Source: Paenibacillus baekrokdamisoli (GTDB lineage Bacteria; Bacillota; Bacilli; Paenibacillales; Paenibacillaceae). Taken from it: DNA of 64,000 nt. The DNA is taken from assembly GCF_003945345.1 (NCBI RefSeq), contig NZ_AP019308.1, positions 4,915,501-4,979,500 on the forward strand, given 5' to 3'. Shown one piece after another: positions 1-9,783 of this stretch (position 1 is the stretch's first letter; every line of letters starts with the position of its first letter). The notes below the pieces were generated by a model. That model was not told the DNA's origin. It did not search any database and saw only the letters and a list, made by a program, of their open reading frames with translations. A program made the translations under genes and the position numbers.

Positions 1-281
1 TACGGTTAGCGCCGAATCACTGCCCGCCAATGCATCCCTGATCAATCAATGCTCTTCCATGCTGCCCCACAGACGCTTCTTGTTCCTAATGAATGTCGTT
101 CTAACTGCCATCAAGAATTTGTCTTGAATGCGGGACATGACGTCTGAAGACTAGAGTTAGCGATCTGTTGGAGCTTATCGCATCACTGGAATTATTCGCT
201 GTAAACAGCATTTGGATTTCGTTGCAGCATGAAGATCTCATTGCGTATTCGAATAACAAGGAAGAAGCTTTTTGCCATACA

Positions 282-326
282 AAGCAAGCCAGACAGAACC
301 GCGGAGCGGATGTGCCTGGCTTGCTT
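282..326 (-). terminator. Terminator-like hairpin downstream of the M4 protease gene
   Basis: An 11-bp perfect inverted repeat (AAGCAAGCCAG at 282-292, CTGGCTTGCTT at 316-326) with a 23-base loop. It lies about 225 bases after the stop codon of the large minus-strand protease gene and could end its transcript; a short T-rich run follows on both strands, so it could act in either direction. The rest of the first 550 bases shows no convincing gene. Confidence 0.45.
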
Positions 327-550
327 ATTTTCTAGGCGCTTAGGAGGCAGCCAACAAAATCGACACGCGGTCGAGGGCTGCCGTCCTCTTTACAACTTGA
401 AGAGCCGTGGAAATTGGAAAACCTATCTTCAATCTGCGTCAGCATATCATGGTAAACAGAAGACGTAAAAGGGTCCCTGGTCGCTTTGAACGACAAGCCC
501 GATCACGTCTTTTCGTGCTTCAAATGCTTAACGGAACGTTTCAAGAATGT

Positions 551-3500
551 TTATTTATCTATGAAATGTAAATAATCTAACATTTTTTTCAAAATGACCG
601 CCACCTCGGCACGCGTCACCTTCGCTTTCGGCTTAAAGTCTTCCGACTTGTTCGCCAAGTATATACCTGCGTCGATGTTTTGAAGGATTGCCGTCTTCGC
701 CCATCCGGATATTCGGTTCCCGTCCGCGAATGGAGCCGTCTGTTTCGCAATCAATTCGGTCAAATTTATTTTTTTGCCGGCGAACGAAATCCCCCTGGAA
801 ACCATAACCGCCATCTCTTCGCGCGTGATCGTCGCGTTCGGATCGAAGAGTGTGCTGCTCTTGCCGTTAATAATGCCAGCCTTGACGGCTGCGTTAACGG
901 AAGGAGCAAACCAATGCGTATCCTTCACATCGGTAAACTTAGATACGCTAATTGTTGCATCAAGTCCCAACGCTCTTGTAAGCAATGCGGCAAACTCCGC
1001 GCGGGTAATCGACTTATCCGGCGAGAACGTCGTAGCACTCGTGCCTTTAATCATCAGTGCGGACGCGAGCGTTTCGATTTCACTCTTTGCCGTATGGTTC
1101 TGAATATCCGTGAACGTAACTTTCCTCGCCTCCACGACTCCGTACAAGCTGGCGTGCGGAGCGGAGATGACAATTGTTGTTTTTCCGTTCTCTACTTTAA
1201 GCGTAGCAGGAATAAACTGAGCTTCACCGGTTTTCGGATCGATGATGACCGCTAACAATCGCTTGTTGCCGTCCGTTTCAGAAACGACGATCGATCTCGG
1301 AACATAGGTGCTTCCGAAATCGGTAATTTCAACCGACTTCCCGCCCGCTTCGGCGAATACTTTAAAGTCGACGATGCTTATGAACGTTAAACCCTGCGAT
1401 GCTCCATGGTTTCTGATCATTTGCTCCTCGGCTTTCGAAGGGGCGGATAGGGATATCCTGAGCGTAACCTTGTCGATGCTTTCGCCCGTTTTCCACGCCA
1501 AGTCACCGAAATTAAGAGCTTTTAAAGGCAAGTCAAAGCTGGTATGCTCCGTCTGAATGGAAATGATGGCGTCATTGTGCTTTTGGGATGCTTTCACCAA
1601 CGTTCCTGCAGGCAATTCGACGCTCGTCTTATCGGCGGACTTGTTGGCCTTCAAGATAATCGTCTTCGAACCGGAATCGGCATCGTCCATCGCGTTAAAT
1701 GCTTTCTCCAGATCCAAGGATTCCACCGTGATCGTCATGTTCTTCGTGCCGTCTTGCGAAAGTACAGTTTTGATATTGTTCTCGTTCGGGCTCAGATGCA
1801 CACCCTCGTCGTCGATAAATAGTCCAGGCACATCTTCTTTCGGCAATGTCGGTGGTATAATCGGCGGAACACCACCGCCACCTCCTCCTCCAGATGGGGG
1901 ATTCGTTTGCGCCGTACTTTGCGTTACAAGGAAAGTGTCACTGACCGTATGACGATTGCCATCGTTCGCCGTAACCCGGATTGCCGCCGTTCCTATCGCC
2001 ATCGTCTTCACCCTTAACGTATTGCCGACGACTTTGACCGAAGCGACCTGCCTTGAGTTCGAGCTAGCGGAAAATCTTAACGGATCACCGTCCGGATCTG
2101 TGAATACACCTGATAATGGAATAATTATTTCTTGGCCTATACTCGCTGCATTCTGATTTGCGATCGGATTGGAGACGGCCGAAGCTTGGTTTGGCGGTTT
2201 AACCGTAACCGCAAACAAGGCAGTCGTCGTATGTCCATGACCGTCGTCTGCTATCAAAGTGACGATTGCCGTGCCAACCGACACAGGATGAATGCGCACC
2301 TCTTTATCGACAACGTTCACGATGGCTTTGTCCGAAGCGTCCGATTCCACCGTAATAGTTAAAGCATCACCGTCCGGATCCTTAAACGCGTCCGCTAGCG
2401 GAACGTTCAAGTCGCTGCCGACGTACGCGATTTGCCCAGCAACGCTCTTAAAAACCTTTGGAGCCTGATTAGGCGGAGGAGAGATGGTCACGTAAAAGCG
2501 ATCTTGCACGTAATGCCCCCATCCGTCATGTGCATTTACTAAGATTTCGACTCTGCCAGCTGCAATAGGATGAATGACAAGGGGATCACCCATTTGCGAG
2601 ACTGTAGCTAGTCTCGTATCTCCTGAGTAGGTCTCATATACGAAAGTATCGTTAATATCCTGATCCTCGAAAGTACCACTCAAAGGCACGACGATGTCTG
2701 CTCCACCGGCGATCGCGGTTCGGTCTGCGATCTCTTCTTTAAGCGTAGGCGCATGCTTACCCGCTGACAAAGTATAGGTCGCCAAAGCGATCGAGTCTCC
2801 TGCATCTTTCCCGCCGGTTGTGACCAGCTTGAATTTGTAGAGCCTATCCGGCGACAATCCGGTAATGGTCGCGTTCGTACTGCTGCCGTCAAGCGCAGCT
2901 GACGTCGCCGATGGACTCCAAGTTACTTCTTCGTCCGTGGATTGGAAGAGTTGAAATTGCGTCGCGTCGCTTAGGCTCGGCCATTCGAACGAAGCTGTTG
3001 TCTCTGTAATATCCGTCATCCTTAATGCCGATTTCATATCGATTACCATGTCGTTCTTGTAGTAATTGGCTACCTGATACTCATAACTGTTATGGAATGC
3101 ACTATCCATGAATCGAATCGAGAAGTCTCTTACGTCATCGCGATTCGTATGATGGACGGCTTCTCCCAAAAACCATAGCTTCAACTTTTGGCCTACGAGC
3201 ATGGAATGCGGAACTAATCCTTCTGGAACGGGCGATACGATCGCTTTACCCGTTTGTAAGAAGTCTTCTCCATCCACTCCCTGAAACGTATCGTTATGAA
3301 GCTCAATTTCTACCTCGCTCGCGATTTGCCCAATATCCACATTTACTTCATAGAAGTTCCATTCGGGATGAACCCAATTCGCCCACTTATAGGTCAAATA
3401 CGGGGCAGAATCATAGACGTATACATTCCATTCGACGCTCGTTCCCCCGGAATTGACTTTATAAAGGCCAGTTTGATCGGAATAATCCGAATCAACCGCC

Positions 3501-5353
3501 GTTAGCGTGGCGCCGGAAGTAACCGTGATGGTAGGATTAAACGTTTCAGGCGAAGACGCATTTACGTAAATTTCGTTCGAATTCGCTTCGATCCACACCG
3601 ATGCGACGCCGTTAGCCTGCAAAGACGTAATCTCATGCCTTGACCCATATGGCAATCCAACGGCAGTCCATGCGTCTTTTACCTTTTGCACGATTCCTTG
3701 CGTTCCGCTATGCTCGGAGGCGTAATCTTCTGCTGCCGACACGAAAGCGTCTCTCGCGTCTTCGAAGTTCGAATTTGGCATCAGTCGGTTCGTCAGCACG
3801 TCATAACTTAGTTGACCTAAAATATCTTTGCCGTTCAGTCCGATCGTATCGATGCCCGTCGCGGTCAAGTATGCCGCATGGTTGGGAATTCCGCTATTGA
3901 TATGGACTCCGCCTTCGTCGATTTCCCGATTAACGTACTTGAAATCGTTCATCGTCGCAGGTTGATTGAAACGTCTCGGGTCCGCCATATCCCTGAAGAT
4001 GGATCCCGTATCTTCTCCGATTGTCCAATTGTTCGGGGTTTGTTCGAAATTCATCTCGATCAACGAGCCGAAAATGTCCGAGAACGATTCGTTTAGCGCA
4101 CCCGATTGATGCCGATACTCTAAATCCGATGAATATTGCGTAATACCATGCACCATCTCGTGGCCAATGACATCCAAAGAACACGAGTAACAGCTGCCGT
4201 CTCCATAGATCATCATGGCTCCGTTCCAAAAAGCGTTATCGTAAACATCCGGAGTTCCGTCATCATTCGCATCTTCCGTATAATGTACGAGAGAGAGAAT
4301 ATCCATTCCATTTCCGTCTATGCTATTGCGATTAAATTTCTTCTGAAAATATTCGTATACGACCCCGCTGTAGAAATGGGCATTGACTTCGTCTTCATCG
4401 ATGAAGGAAACGTCCTTACCCGGCACCGTTACCGGCGGTCCCCAATCCCCCGCGTCGAAGGTGACGATTTCTCCCGTTTTCGTGTCGTTCTTGTACATAT
4501 CCCGAGCTCGATCTTCCAGCATATAAATATCGTTTTCTGAATCCGCGTCGTTCAGATCATCAAGAACGACGTTCAATCGTCGTTCCGTATCATTCTGGCC
4601 GACTCCCGTTATCAATGCGGGCGCGGCATTTTCGGCCATCCGGTCATACTTGTCTATAATTTCCCCGTTATTCGCGTCAACGTATGCGATCCAATCGCCG
4701 GCCGCTGGCTCGAGATAACTCAATTCGGTTTCGTATGCCAAATAGCTTCTACCGTGAAAAGGATAGATCATCAATGTCGAGGCAGGCGGGTTCGTCAGTT
4801 GTTTGCCATCGATGACATTTTTCGATTGGATTTCGAATCCGAGCGTTTCCTCCAAATGCCTTCTCAATGCAGTTATCGCATCTTGAGAGGAAAGCTTCGG
4901 AGTCAATGTTTTGGGTATTGCCGGTACTGGGGATGCTGCAAGCTGGTTGCGAATTTCCGTCACTCTTTTAGATTTGTTAAGATGAACCCTTATGTATTTG
5001 CCATATACGGGAATTCCGCCTTCTTGAAGCTGGTACAAGTAGTGCGTCCGTCCGGCGGGATCAACCGTTTTCTGCTTTAGCGTCAATTGGTTAGCCGGGT
5101 CTGAAACTCCGATCGTCTTTTTGTTAGAGGTCAGAAATTGGAGTACGGATTGATCGTTTCCCAGAGGAGCCGATAACTCCCCTTTGATGCTTGATTGAAC
5201 TTGATTGCCCTCAATAAAATTTTGTGCCGATTGCGCATCGCTAGCTGCTGCTAACTCTCCGCCGCACAAACCGAGTGCCAATTGCAATACCATAAATAAA
5301 CGTAATGATTTCTTGCCGATGTCCCTCGAACGATTCAAGAATGAGTCCCCCAT
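551..5353 (-). CDS. Secreted M4 (thermolysin-family) metalloprotease with FN3/Ig-like repeats and C-terminal SLH domains
   Basis: Extracellular zinc endopeptidase predicted to be held on the cell surface. Positions are counted from a possible upstream TTG at 5377. A signal peptide (about 22-46) is followed by an FTP/PepSY-type propeptide (about 70-245) and the M4 domain with zinc motif HEMVH (406-410), NESFSD supplying the third ligand Glu (about 430) and the downstream catalytic His in GGVHINSG (about 492). A long C-terminal half follows: an FN3-like segment, three tandem cadherin/Ig-like repeats with DPDGD-type motifs, a Gly/Pro linker near 1165, a beta-rich segment and three SLH repeats in the last 190 residues. 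The length of about 1600 residues far exceeds plain thermolysins (about 550). The ATG at 5353 is preferred, but neither start has a clear ribosome site. Monocistronic. Confidence 0.93.
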   Translation of the reverse strand: MGDSFLNRSRDIGKKSLRLFMVLQLALGLCGGELAAASDAQSAQNFIEGNQVQSSIKGELSAPLGNDQSVLQFLTSNKKTIGVSDPANQLTLKQKTVDPAGRTHYLYQLQEGGIPVYGKYIRVHLNKSKRVTEIRNQLAASPVPAIPKTLTPKLSSQDAITALRRHLEETLGFEIQSKNVIDGKQLTNPPASTLMIYPFHGRSYLAYETELSYLEPAAGDWIAYVDANNGEIIDKYDRMAENAAPALITGVGQNDTERRLNVVLDDLNDADSENDIYMLEDRARDMYKNDTKTGEIVTFDAGDWGPPVTVPGKDVSFIDEDEVNAHFYSGVVYEYFQKKFNRNSIDGNGMDILSLVHYTEDANDDGTPDVYDNAFWNGAMMIYGDGSCYSCSLDVIGHEMVHGITQYSSDLEYRHQSGALNESFSDIFGSLIEMNFEQTPNNWTIGEDTGSIFRDMADPRRFNQPATMNDFKYVNREIDEGGVHINSGIPNHAAYLTATGIDTIGLNGKDILGQLSYDVLTNRLMPNSNFEDARDAFVSAAEDYASEHSGTQGIVQKVKDAWTAVGLPYGSRHEITSLQANGVASVWIEANSNEIYVNASSPETFNPTITVTSGATLTAVDSDYSDQTGLYKVNSGGTSVEWNVYVYDSAPYLTYKWANWVHPEWNFYEVNVDIGQIASEVEIELHNDTFQGVDGEDFLQTGKAIVSPVPEGLVPHSMLVGQKLKLWFLGEAVHHTNRDDVRDFSIRFMDSAFHNSYEYQVANYYKNDMVIDMKSALRMTDITETTASFEWPSLSDATQFQLFQSTDEEVTWSPSATSAALDGSSTNATITGLSPDRLYKFKLVTTGGKDAGDSIALATYTLSAGKHAPTLKEEIADRTAIAGGADIVVPLSGTFEDQDINDTFVYETYSGDTRLATVSQMGDPLVIHPIAAGRVEILVNAHDGWGHYVQDRFYVTISPPPNQAPKVFKSVAGQIAYVGSDLNVPLADAFKDPDGDALTITVESDASDKAIVNVVDKEVRIHPVSVGTAIVTLIADDGHGHTTTALFAVTVKPPNQASAVSNPIANQNAASIGQEIIIPLSGVFTDPDGDPLRFSASSNSRQVASVKVVGNTLRVKTMAIGTAAIRVTANDGNRHTVSDTFLVTQSTAQTNPPSGGGGGGGVPPIIPPTLPKEDVPGLFIDDEGVHLSPNENNIKTVLSQDGTKNMTITVESLDLEKAFNAMDDADSGSKTIILKANKSADKTSVELPAGTLVKASQKHNDAIISIQTEHTSFDLPLKALNFGDLAWKTGESIDKVTLRISLSAPSKAEEQMIRNHGASQGLTFISIVDFKVFAEAGGKSVEITDFGSTYVPRSIVVSETDGNKRLLAVIIDPKTGEAQFIPATLKVENGKTTIVISAPHASLYGVVEARKVTFTDIQNHTAKSEIETLASALMIKGTSATTFSPDKSITRAEFAALLTRALGLDATISVSKFTDVKDTHWFAPSVNAAVKAGIINGKSSTLFDPNATITREEMAVMVSRGISFAGKKINLTELIAKQTAPFADGNRISGWAKTAILQNIDAGIYLANKSEDFKPKAKVTRAEVAVILKKMLDYLHFIDK

Positions 5354-5576
5354 AAAATAGAATAATTGAAATAGCAAGAAGAAAATCTCGCTTTAATAAT
5401 GATATTTCATATTTTCTCATATATTGGTTATTGATGGAATAGTCTATCACATAATAATCCAATTTAGATTACAGCTCCACTGTCCTCCGCGCTATTTTAG
5501 TTGCGTATACAAGCATAATTCCAAATTATTGAGGTTGAAGTTATTTATTTTGAATGCCACGGAGACTTCTATCTTG

Positions 5577-5675
5577 CTCCCCGATTCTTTCCACACAAAA
5601 ACCCGACCGCAAGAGGTCGGGTTTTTGTGTGGTGGAGGCGAACCGTGGCTATTCAAAACCACAATTCGCCGCCGC
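5577..5675 (-). repeat. Composite tRNA-tail-like/terminator repeat, copy A
   Basis: Read on the minus strand: a hairpin arm GGCGAATTGTGG pairs with CCACGGTTCGCC, then TCCACCA, then a 16-bp perfect stem (ACACAAAAACCCGACC at 5593-5608 with its complement at 5615-5630), and a tail ending CGGGGAG. Four more copies lie in this window in the same orientation. It sits about 100 bases after the stop of the S8 protease gene and probably also ends that transcript. The rest of the 5378-5773 gap shows no gene. Confidence 0.8.
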
Positions 5676-5773
5676 ATTTTGCTCAAGAGTTTCGGAAAAG
5701 TCGCTTAATCATCGTCCCGAGTGACGATAAGAAATCTCCACTAACCTCAGAGTGATTCTAGCTATTATAGCTA

Positions 5774-8700
5774 TTACTTCGACCCGAGAACTTTCACCGT
5801 ACACATCGCTTTTATTCTTCCATCCATTGTGGAAACCGTAATTGTCGTGATTCCAGGTGATTGGGGAGTAATAATACCATCTTGATTGACATAGGCAATC
5901 GATGAATGACTACTTTTCCAAATTAGCTGTTGGAGCGGTGCGTCCGCAGGCTCTTTGTTGACGATTAATCGCGTCGGCTCCTGCGTGGATTTTAGAACAA
6001 GATAGTTACTGCTTAATGTGAGCTGCTGTATCGCTTTCGCAAAATGAATGGTGCCGTCTGTAACTACTATTTTATAACGAATCGTAACAGATCCAGTTTG
6101 AAGATCGGAAGCAGTAATTTCAATGGGATAGATGCCAGTTGAGTTTCCGTCAAAATAATAAACCCCATCTTGGATATACCCTGCACTGACTTTATATTGA
6201 ATCGCATCTCCATCAGGATCTTGGAAATAATCGGCGAGTTGAAGTTGAAACTGTTGATACATGAGCACGCTTTGATCCCCTGGTGATTTAACAATAACTG
6301 GTTTATGATTAGGTCTCGTGCTGTCATTTATAAACCTGCCGGATTTCAAGGTTACGTTTTGACGATATTGCTTAAGAGGGTACACATCATTTACATTCTT
6401 TAACGTCATTACATATTGTCCGTCAGGTAAAACCTTCGAAAACTGAAACTTATTATTCCCGTCGACCGTTGTGCTGTACTGTGTGCCCGTCTTCGTGTTT
6501 GTTAACACCACCGTTGTCAAAAACTCATGCAGCTTTGGCAGCGGCAAGGACTCCACCGGCAAAGCCTGCTGCGGTGCTTTCGCTGCCACTGTTGAATACG
6601 TATCATTCATTGGATTCATGAATTCCCTCTCATTTAGCACAAGAACGTTTCCATAAGTATCTGTAATCCGGACCTCACCGGCGGCTCGAAGAGAATAGTC
6701 CAATATCGTTTGGGCGGATAACGACCCGCCGTACTTGATATCGATCTTCGGTGTCTGCTCAGACAAATACTGATCACGGAAAAACATAACATTTTTCATA
6801 TCCGCACCAGATTTGACCGTTTTCCACAACCTGAAACGATACATTCCATTCCTCATGAATGTCTGATTACTTCCTTCCGACAGGAGCGTGCCTGACGTAA
6901 GCACGAATTCATTGCCTTTCAGAAAAATATCCATTGTTGCATGATTATCGCTATTCAACGAGTTCGTTATCCCTTTTTCTCCAACCACATTCACAACAGA
7001 AGCTTCATCATCCTCTAAGCTCACGTTCGTAAGGCCTGTTCCCGCCAAAGTATATGCCGAGAAAAAATTATATCCACCGAATTGAATTTTATGTTTCCCC
7101 TCATCCACATACAGTACCGCATCTTCCTTTAGTCTAAATTCTTTGATATAAGGCCCTTGAATATAGACGCCATGAACGGATGGAATAATACTGGCCGCAT
7201 AAACGCCGCCAGCGGTATCGTTCATTCGCTCCGAGCTTTCAGGATAATCAAAAGTCACTTTCTGCAGCTTCTCTGGTTTGAATATCTTAGTTCCGGTGGA
7301 AGCAATCTCTCGTATATAGACAGGAAAATCCTTTTCGCTTGCATTCACCGCGACAGCTAGGATGTAATCATATTTCTTTAGCAGCACTCTTAGATCCAAA
7401 TTCGTTCGTGCTTTTCCGTCTCCTTTGGCATAAACCCATTCAAAATTTTCATTTGATTTCCCTTTAATACCAAAGAGTTGAATATTGAAAAATTTCATAG
7501 GCTCCCCGTGGATATCCAAAGCCTCGAAGCTGGTGTTATACTGGATAACCTGAACCGGAATCGTAGCGGATTTCATATGACTACCCGCTCCAACCTGTAC
7601 ATTTAGTTGATAGGTTCCAGGCGATATTCCGACGAGATTCACGATATCGGATTGAAACCCGTTTGATTTGACGATCCGGTTGACAACCACCTTATTATTG
7701 AGCGAAATTACCAGTTTGTCATTCACATGATCGTTAATGATCGTTTTAACGGTTAACGCTTCATTTTGTTTGGAGTTCTCATTCGGACTGATCAGTTTGA
7801 ACTCTTCATTAACGTTTTTAAAGCGTGCAAGATTGACCACGCCTTCCCCGAAAGCGTCATCCCTTCCTGCCAGTCCTAGGTCATCTGTATTTTGCTTGAG
7901 TAAAAATTCGATTTCTTGCAGGCTGCGTTTTGGATTGTCCAACAGGAGTAAAGAGGCTGAGGCGCTCACGAAAGGCGCAGCCATGGAAGTGCCGCTCAGC
8001 TTCCCTTTTCGATTACCCGGCAGAGTGCTCTCAATGTCTTCACCAGGAGCTGTTAAATCCACTGATTCCCCGTAGTTGGAGAAACTCGCCAAATCATCCG
8101 ATTGGTTAAGTGCCGACACAACGATAATTTCCTCTTTGCTTGCAGGGAAGTAGTCCTTTGTATCATTGCTGTCATTGCCGGCTGCTCCGACGACCAAGAC
8201 ACCCTTCTTCAATGCATAATCAATTGCCTCATCCATATAGGGGGAATATCCAGGCCCGCCCAGACTGAGATTGATGATGTTTGCTCCATGATCAGCCGCA
8301 TAAATAATGCCTTTCGCGATATCAGAATCCAATCCTGACCCATCAGGCCCGCTGCCTAAAACCCGGATAGGCATAATCCTAACGTTATCAGGTGTGGATT
8401 GGACAATTATCCCTGCGACATGAGTGCCATGATAACTCCATAAACTTTCCATGGGATCCGAATCGTTATCCACAAAATCATACCCCGGCAGCACTCTGTC
8501 TTTTAGAAACAGATGATTATAATCAACCCCGGTATCCACCACCGCAATAACAATTCTTGTATCGCTGCTTGATTGAAGTTGATGCGCAAACTGCCGCATT
8601 CCGTTACGTTCTATTCCCCATGAAGTAATTTTCGAAACGTCTTCGTCCGCTGCATACCTCAAGTGATCTACTTGGACAAAGACCAGTTCATTGGCGTCTC

Positions 8701-9019
8701 TGTAGCCTTTGATCGTCTGGGATAAAAGCATGGTATCCAGTTGATGAACAGGAAACGACTGATTCCAATTTAATTGCCCTGGTGAGGAAGGGGCCTTATC
8801 ATAAAATTGCTGAAACTTGTTATACGCTATGCTTTCATATGTATAATCCTGATCACCTTTATTTTTATACTTCAATACTACTCGCTGTTCCTGAGTATTT
8901 CTTTGCTCATCCTTCGCATAAACTTGGTTGCCACTTTTTACGCCATAGAAAGGAATAACTATTAAACCAATGATTGCAGTAAATATTAAGAAGACTTTTT
9001 TGTACACCTTACGATTCAT
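5774..9019 (-). CDS. Secreted S8 subtilisin-family serine protease with C-terminal Big2 (Ig-like) domain
   Basis: Extracellular serine endopeptidase of about 1081 residues. From the ATG at 9019 an N-terminal hydrophobic segment (about 7-27) is a signal peptide. The catalytic triad is visible as VVDTG (Asp about 162), HGTHVAG (His about 197) and GTSMAAP (Ser about 345), with the oxyanion Asn in GAAGND (about 282). The 650 residues after the protease domain are beta-rich and contain a DPDGD-type Ig repeat and a terminal Big2-like domain; no SLH or LPXTG anchor is seen, so it is probably released or held by the extra domains. ATG 9019 is chosen over the in-frame start at 9040 because AGGAG lies 7 bases upstream. 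Monocistronic; repeat copy A follows. Confidence 0.93.
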   Translation of the reverse strand: MNRKVYKKVFLIFTAIIGLIVIPFYGVKSGNQVYAKDEQRNTQEQRVVLKYKNKGDQDYTYESIAYNKFQQFYDKAPSSPGQLNWNQSFPVHQLDTMLLSQTIKGYRDANELVFVQVDHLRYAADEDVSKITSWGIERNGMRQFAHQLQSSSDTRIVIAVVDTGVDYNHLFLKDRVLPGYDFVDNDSDPMESLWSYHGTHVAGIIVQSTPDNVRIMPIRVLGSGPDGSGLDSDIAKGIIYAADHGANIINLSLGGPGYSPYMDEAIDYALKKGVLVVGAAGNDSNDTKDYFPASKEEIIVVSALNQSDDLASFSNYGESVDLTAPGEDIESTLPGNRKGKLSGTSMAAPFVSASASLLLLDNPKRSLQEIEFLLKQNTDDLGLAGRDDAFGEGVVNLARFKNVNEEFKLISPNENSKQNEALTVKTIINDHVNDKLVISLNNKVVVNRIVKSNGFQSDIVNLVGISPGTYQLNVQVGAGSHMKSATIPVQVIQYNTSFEALDIHGEPMKFFNIQLFGIKGKSNENFEWVYAKGDGKARTNLDLRVLLKKYDYILAVAVNASEKDFPVYIREIASTGTKIFKPEKLQKVTFDYPESSERMNDTAGGVYAASIIPSVHGVYIQGPYIKEFRLKEDAVLYVDEGKHKIQFGGYNFFSAYTLAGTGLTNVSLEDDEASVVNVVGEKGITNSLNSDNHATMDIFLKGNEFVLTSGTLLSEGSNQTFMRNGMYRFRLWKTVKSGADMKNVMFFRDQYLSEQTPKIDIKYGGSLSAQTILDYSLRAAGEVRITDTYGNVLVLNEREFMNPMNDTYSTVAAKAPQQALPVESLPLPKLHEFLTTVVLTNTKTGTQYSTTVDGNNKFQFSKVLPDGQYVMTLKNVNDVYPLKQYRQNVTLKSGRFINDSTRPNHKPVIVKSPGDQSVLMYQQFQLQLADYFQDPDGDAIQYKVSAGYIQDGVYYFDGNSTGIYPIEITASDLQTGSVTIRYKIVVTDGTIHFAKAIQQLTLSSNYLVLKSTQEPTRLIVNKEPADAPLQQLIWKSSHSSIAYVNQDGIITPQSPGITTITVSTMDGRIKAMCTVKVLGSK

Positions 9020-9174
9020 TGAGGCTCTCCTAATTAACATATTTTAGAACATTGTATTTACAAGATTATAGCAAAACCACGGTATTATAGAGCAGGTAAA
9101 GCGTATACGTTCTACGATGCTAACTCCAAAACTTTCTATTATTAGGATAAATGTACATCTAGGAAGTTGCAATA

Positions 9175-9426
9175 GCTATGCAGAAAAGCTGATTGTCCGC
9201 AAAGATCAGGTAAAGATGATCATCTCTAGCACTTTTCGAGTTTTTTAATCGCTTTTCAGCGCCTGCAAAAGGTTGTCTGAAGCAACTCATCGACTTGATT
9301 GAGGATGTTGCTAAGAAAGCCAACAAGAAGATCACAGCACTCATTCAAACACAACTCCACCAATGGATTGCTGGTTTGCCCAGCTATATCAAGGGTTATC
9401 TGCCTATTTTAGGCTGCGAAAGTTGA
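9175..9426 (+). pseudogene. Possible decayed coding remnant, unrecognised
   Basis: Between the protease and the toxin-antitoxin pair, two overlapping plus-strand frames give protein-like text without a start. The longer ends in a clean C-terminus (LPSYIKGYLPILGCES then stop at 9424-9426), and an earlier stretch reads in another frame. This looks like a frameshifted 3' end of a lost gene, possibly a transposase, but I do not recognise the family. The rest of 9041-9449 shows no other gene. Confidence 0.25.
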
Positions 9427-9449
9427 GTACTCAAGAATTAAAAAAAGAT

Positions 9450-9504
9450 TTCACTTCACAAAAGGATAATTGTATAATTGTTATAACAGTTGAATATTAT
9501 AATT
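9450..9504 (+). promoter_or_regulatory. Promoter and possible operator of the AbrB/Doc toxin-antitoxin operon
   Basis: TTCACT (9450-9455) and a perfect TATAAT (9473-9478) are separated by 17 bases, a good sigma-A promoter. The AT-rich segment around and after the -10 box (about 9468-9504) has imperfect dyad symmetry (AATTGTATAATT versus AATATTATAATT), fitting autoregulation by the antitoxin. The dyad is an inference. Confidence 0.55.
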
Positions 9505-9537
9505 AAGATGGGAAATAGGATGGGTAAGGTGATTGAA

Positions 9538-9783
9538 ATGGAGCGAAAAGTCACAAAGTTCGGTAATAGTTTAGGTATAACGATGACAGATGCACTAAAA
9601 CAAATAGGTCTTGAATTGGGAGATACCGTTCAAATCGATGTAAATCAGACTAGCGGAGAAATCGTGATCAAAAAAGCAAACAAGGTCACACTACCTGCTG
9701 GAATAAGTGGTGACTTCATGGAAAGTCTAGCCGAAGTTATTAGTGAATATGATCAAACCTTAAGAGGATTAAAGGATAGATGA
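9538..9783 (+). CDS. AbrB/MazE-type antitoxin (SpoVT-AbrB fold)
   Basis: Small DNA-binding antitoxin of 81 residues. The sequence starts MERKVTKFGNSLGITM, the typical N-terminal swapped-hairpin signature of SpoVT-AbrB antitoxins (KVTKFGNSLG), followed by GLELGDTVQID and a positively charged strand. The C-terminal 35 residues are the probable toxin-neutralising tail. ATG 9538 is chosen because AAGGTG lies 7 bases upstream and because family members start just before this motif; in-frame ATGs at 9490, 9508 and 9520 give a non-conserved extension. Its stop overlaps the start of the Doc gene (ATGA), so the two are translationally coupled. Expected to repress its own promoter. Confidence 0.85.
   Translation: MERKVTKFGNSLGITMTDALKQIGLELGDTVQIDVNQTSGEIVIKKANKVTLPAGISGDFMESLAEVISEYDQTLRGLKDR

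Noticed and set aside
46..138. 30-codon minus-strand frame starting MSRIQDKFLMAVRTTF
   Set aside because: No ribosome site, no recognised family, too short to support.
156..335. Plus-strand frame resembling a serine-recombinase segment (SDLLELIASLELFAVNSI)
   Set aside because: Similarity is short, no catalytic part is present, and its last third lies inside the terminator-like hairpin at 282-326.
5492..5686. 64-codon minus-strand frame across repeat copy A
   Set aside because: It is made of the repeat itself read through both hairpins; no start context and no homology visible.
9097..9115. cre-like palindrome around GCGTATACG upstream of the S8 protease
   Set aside because: At least three mismatches to the consensus.
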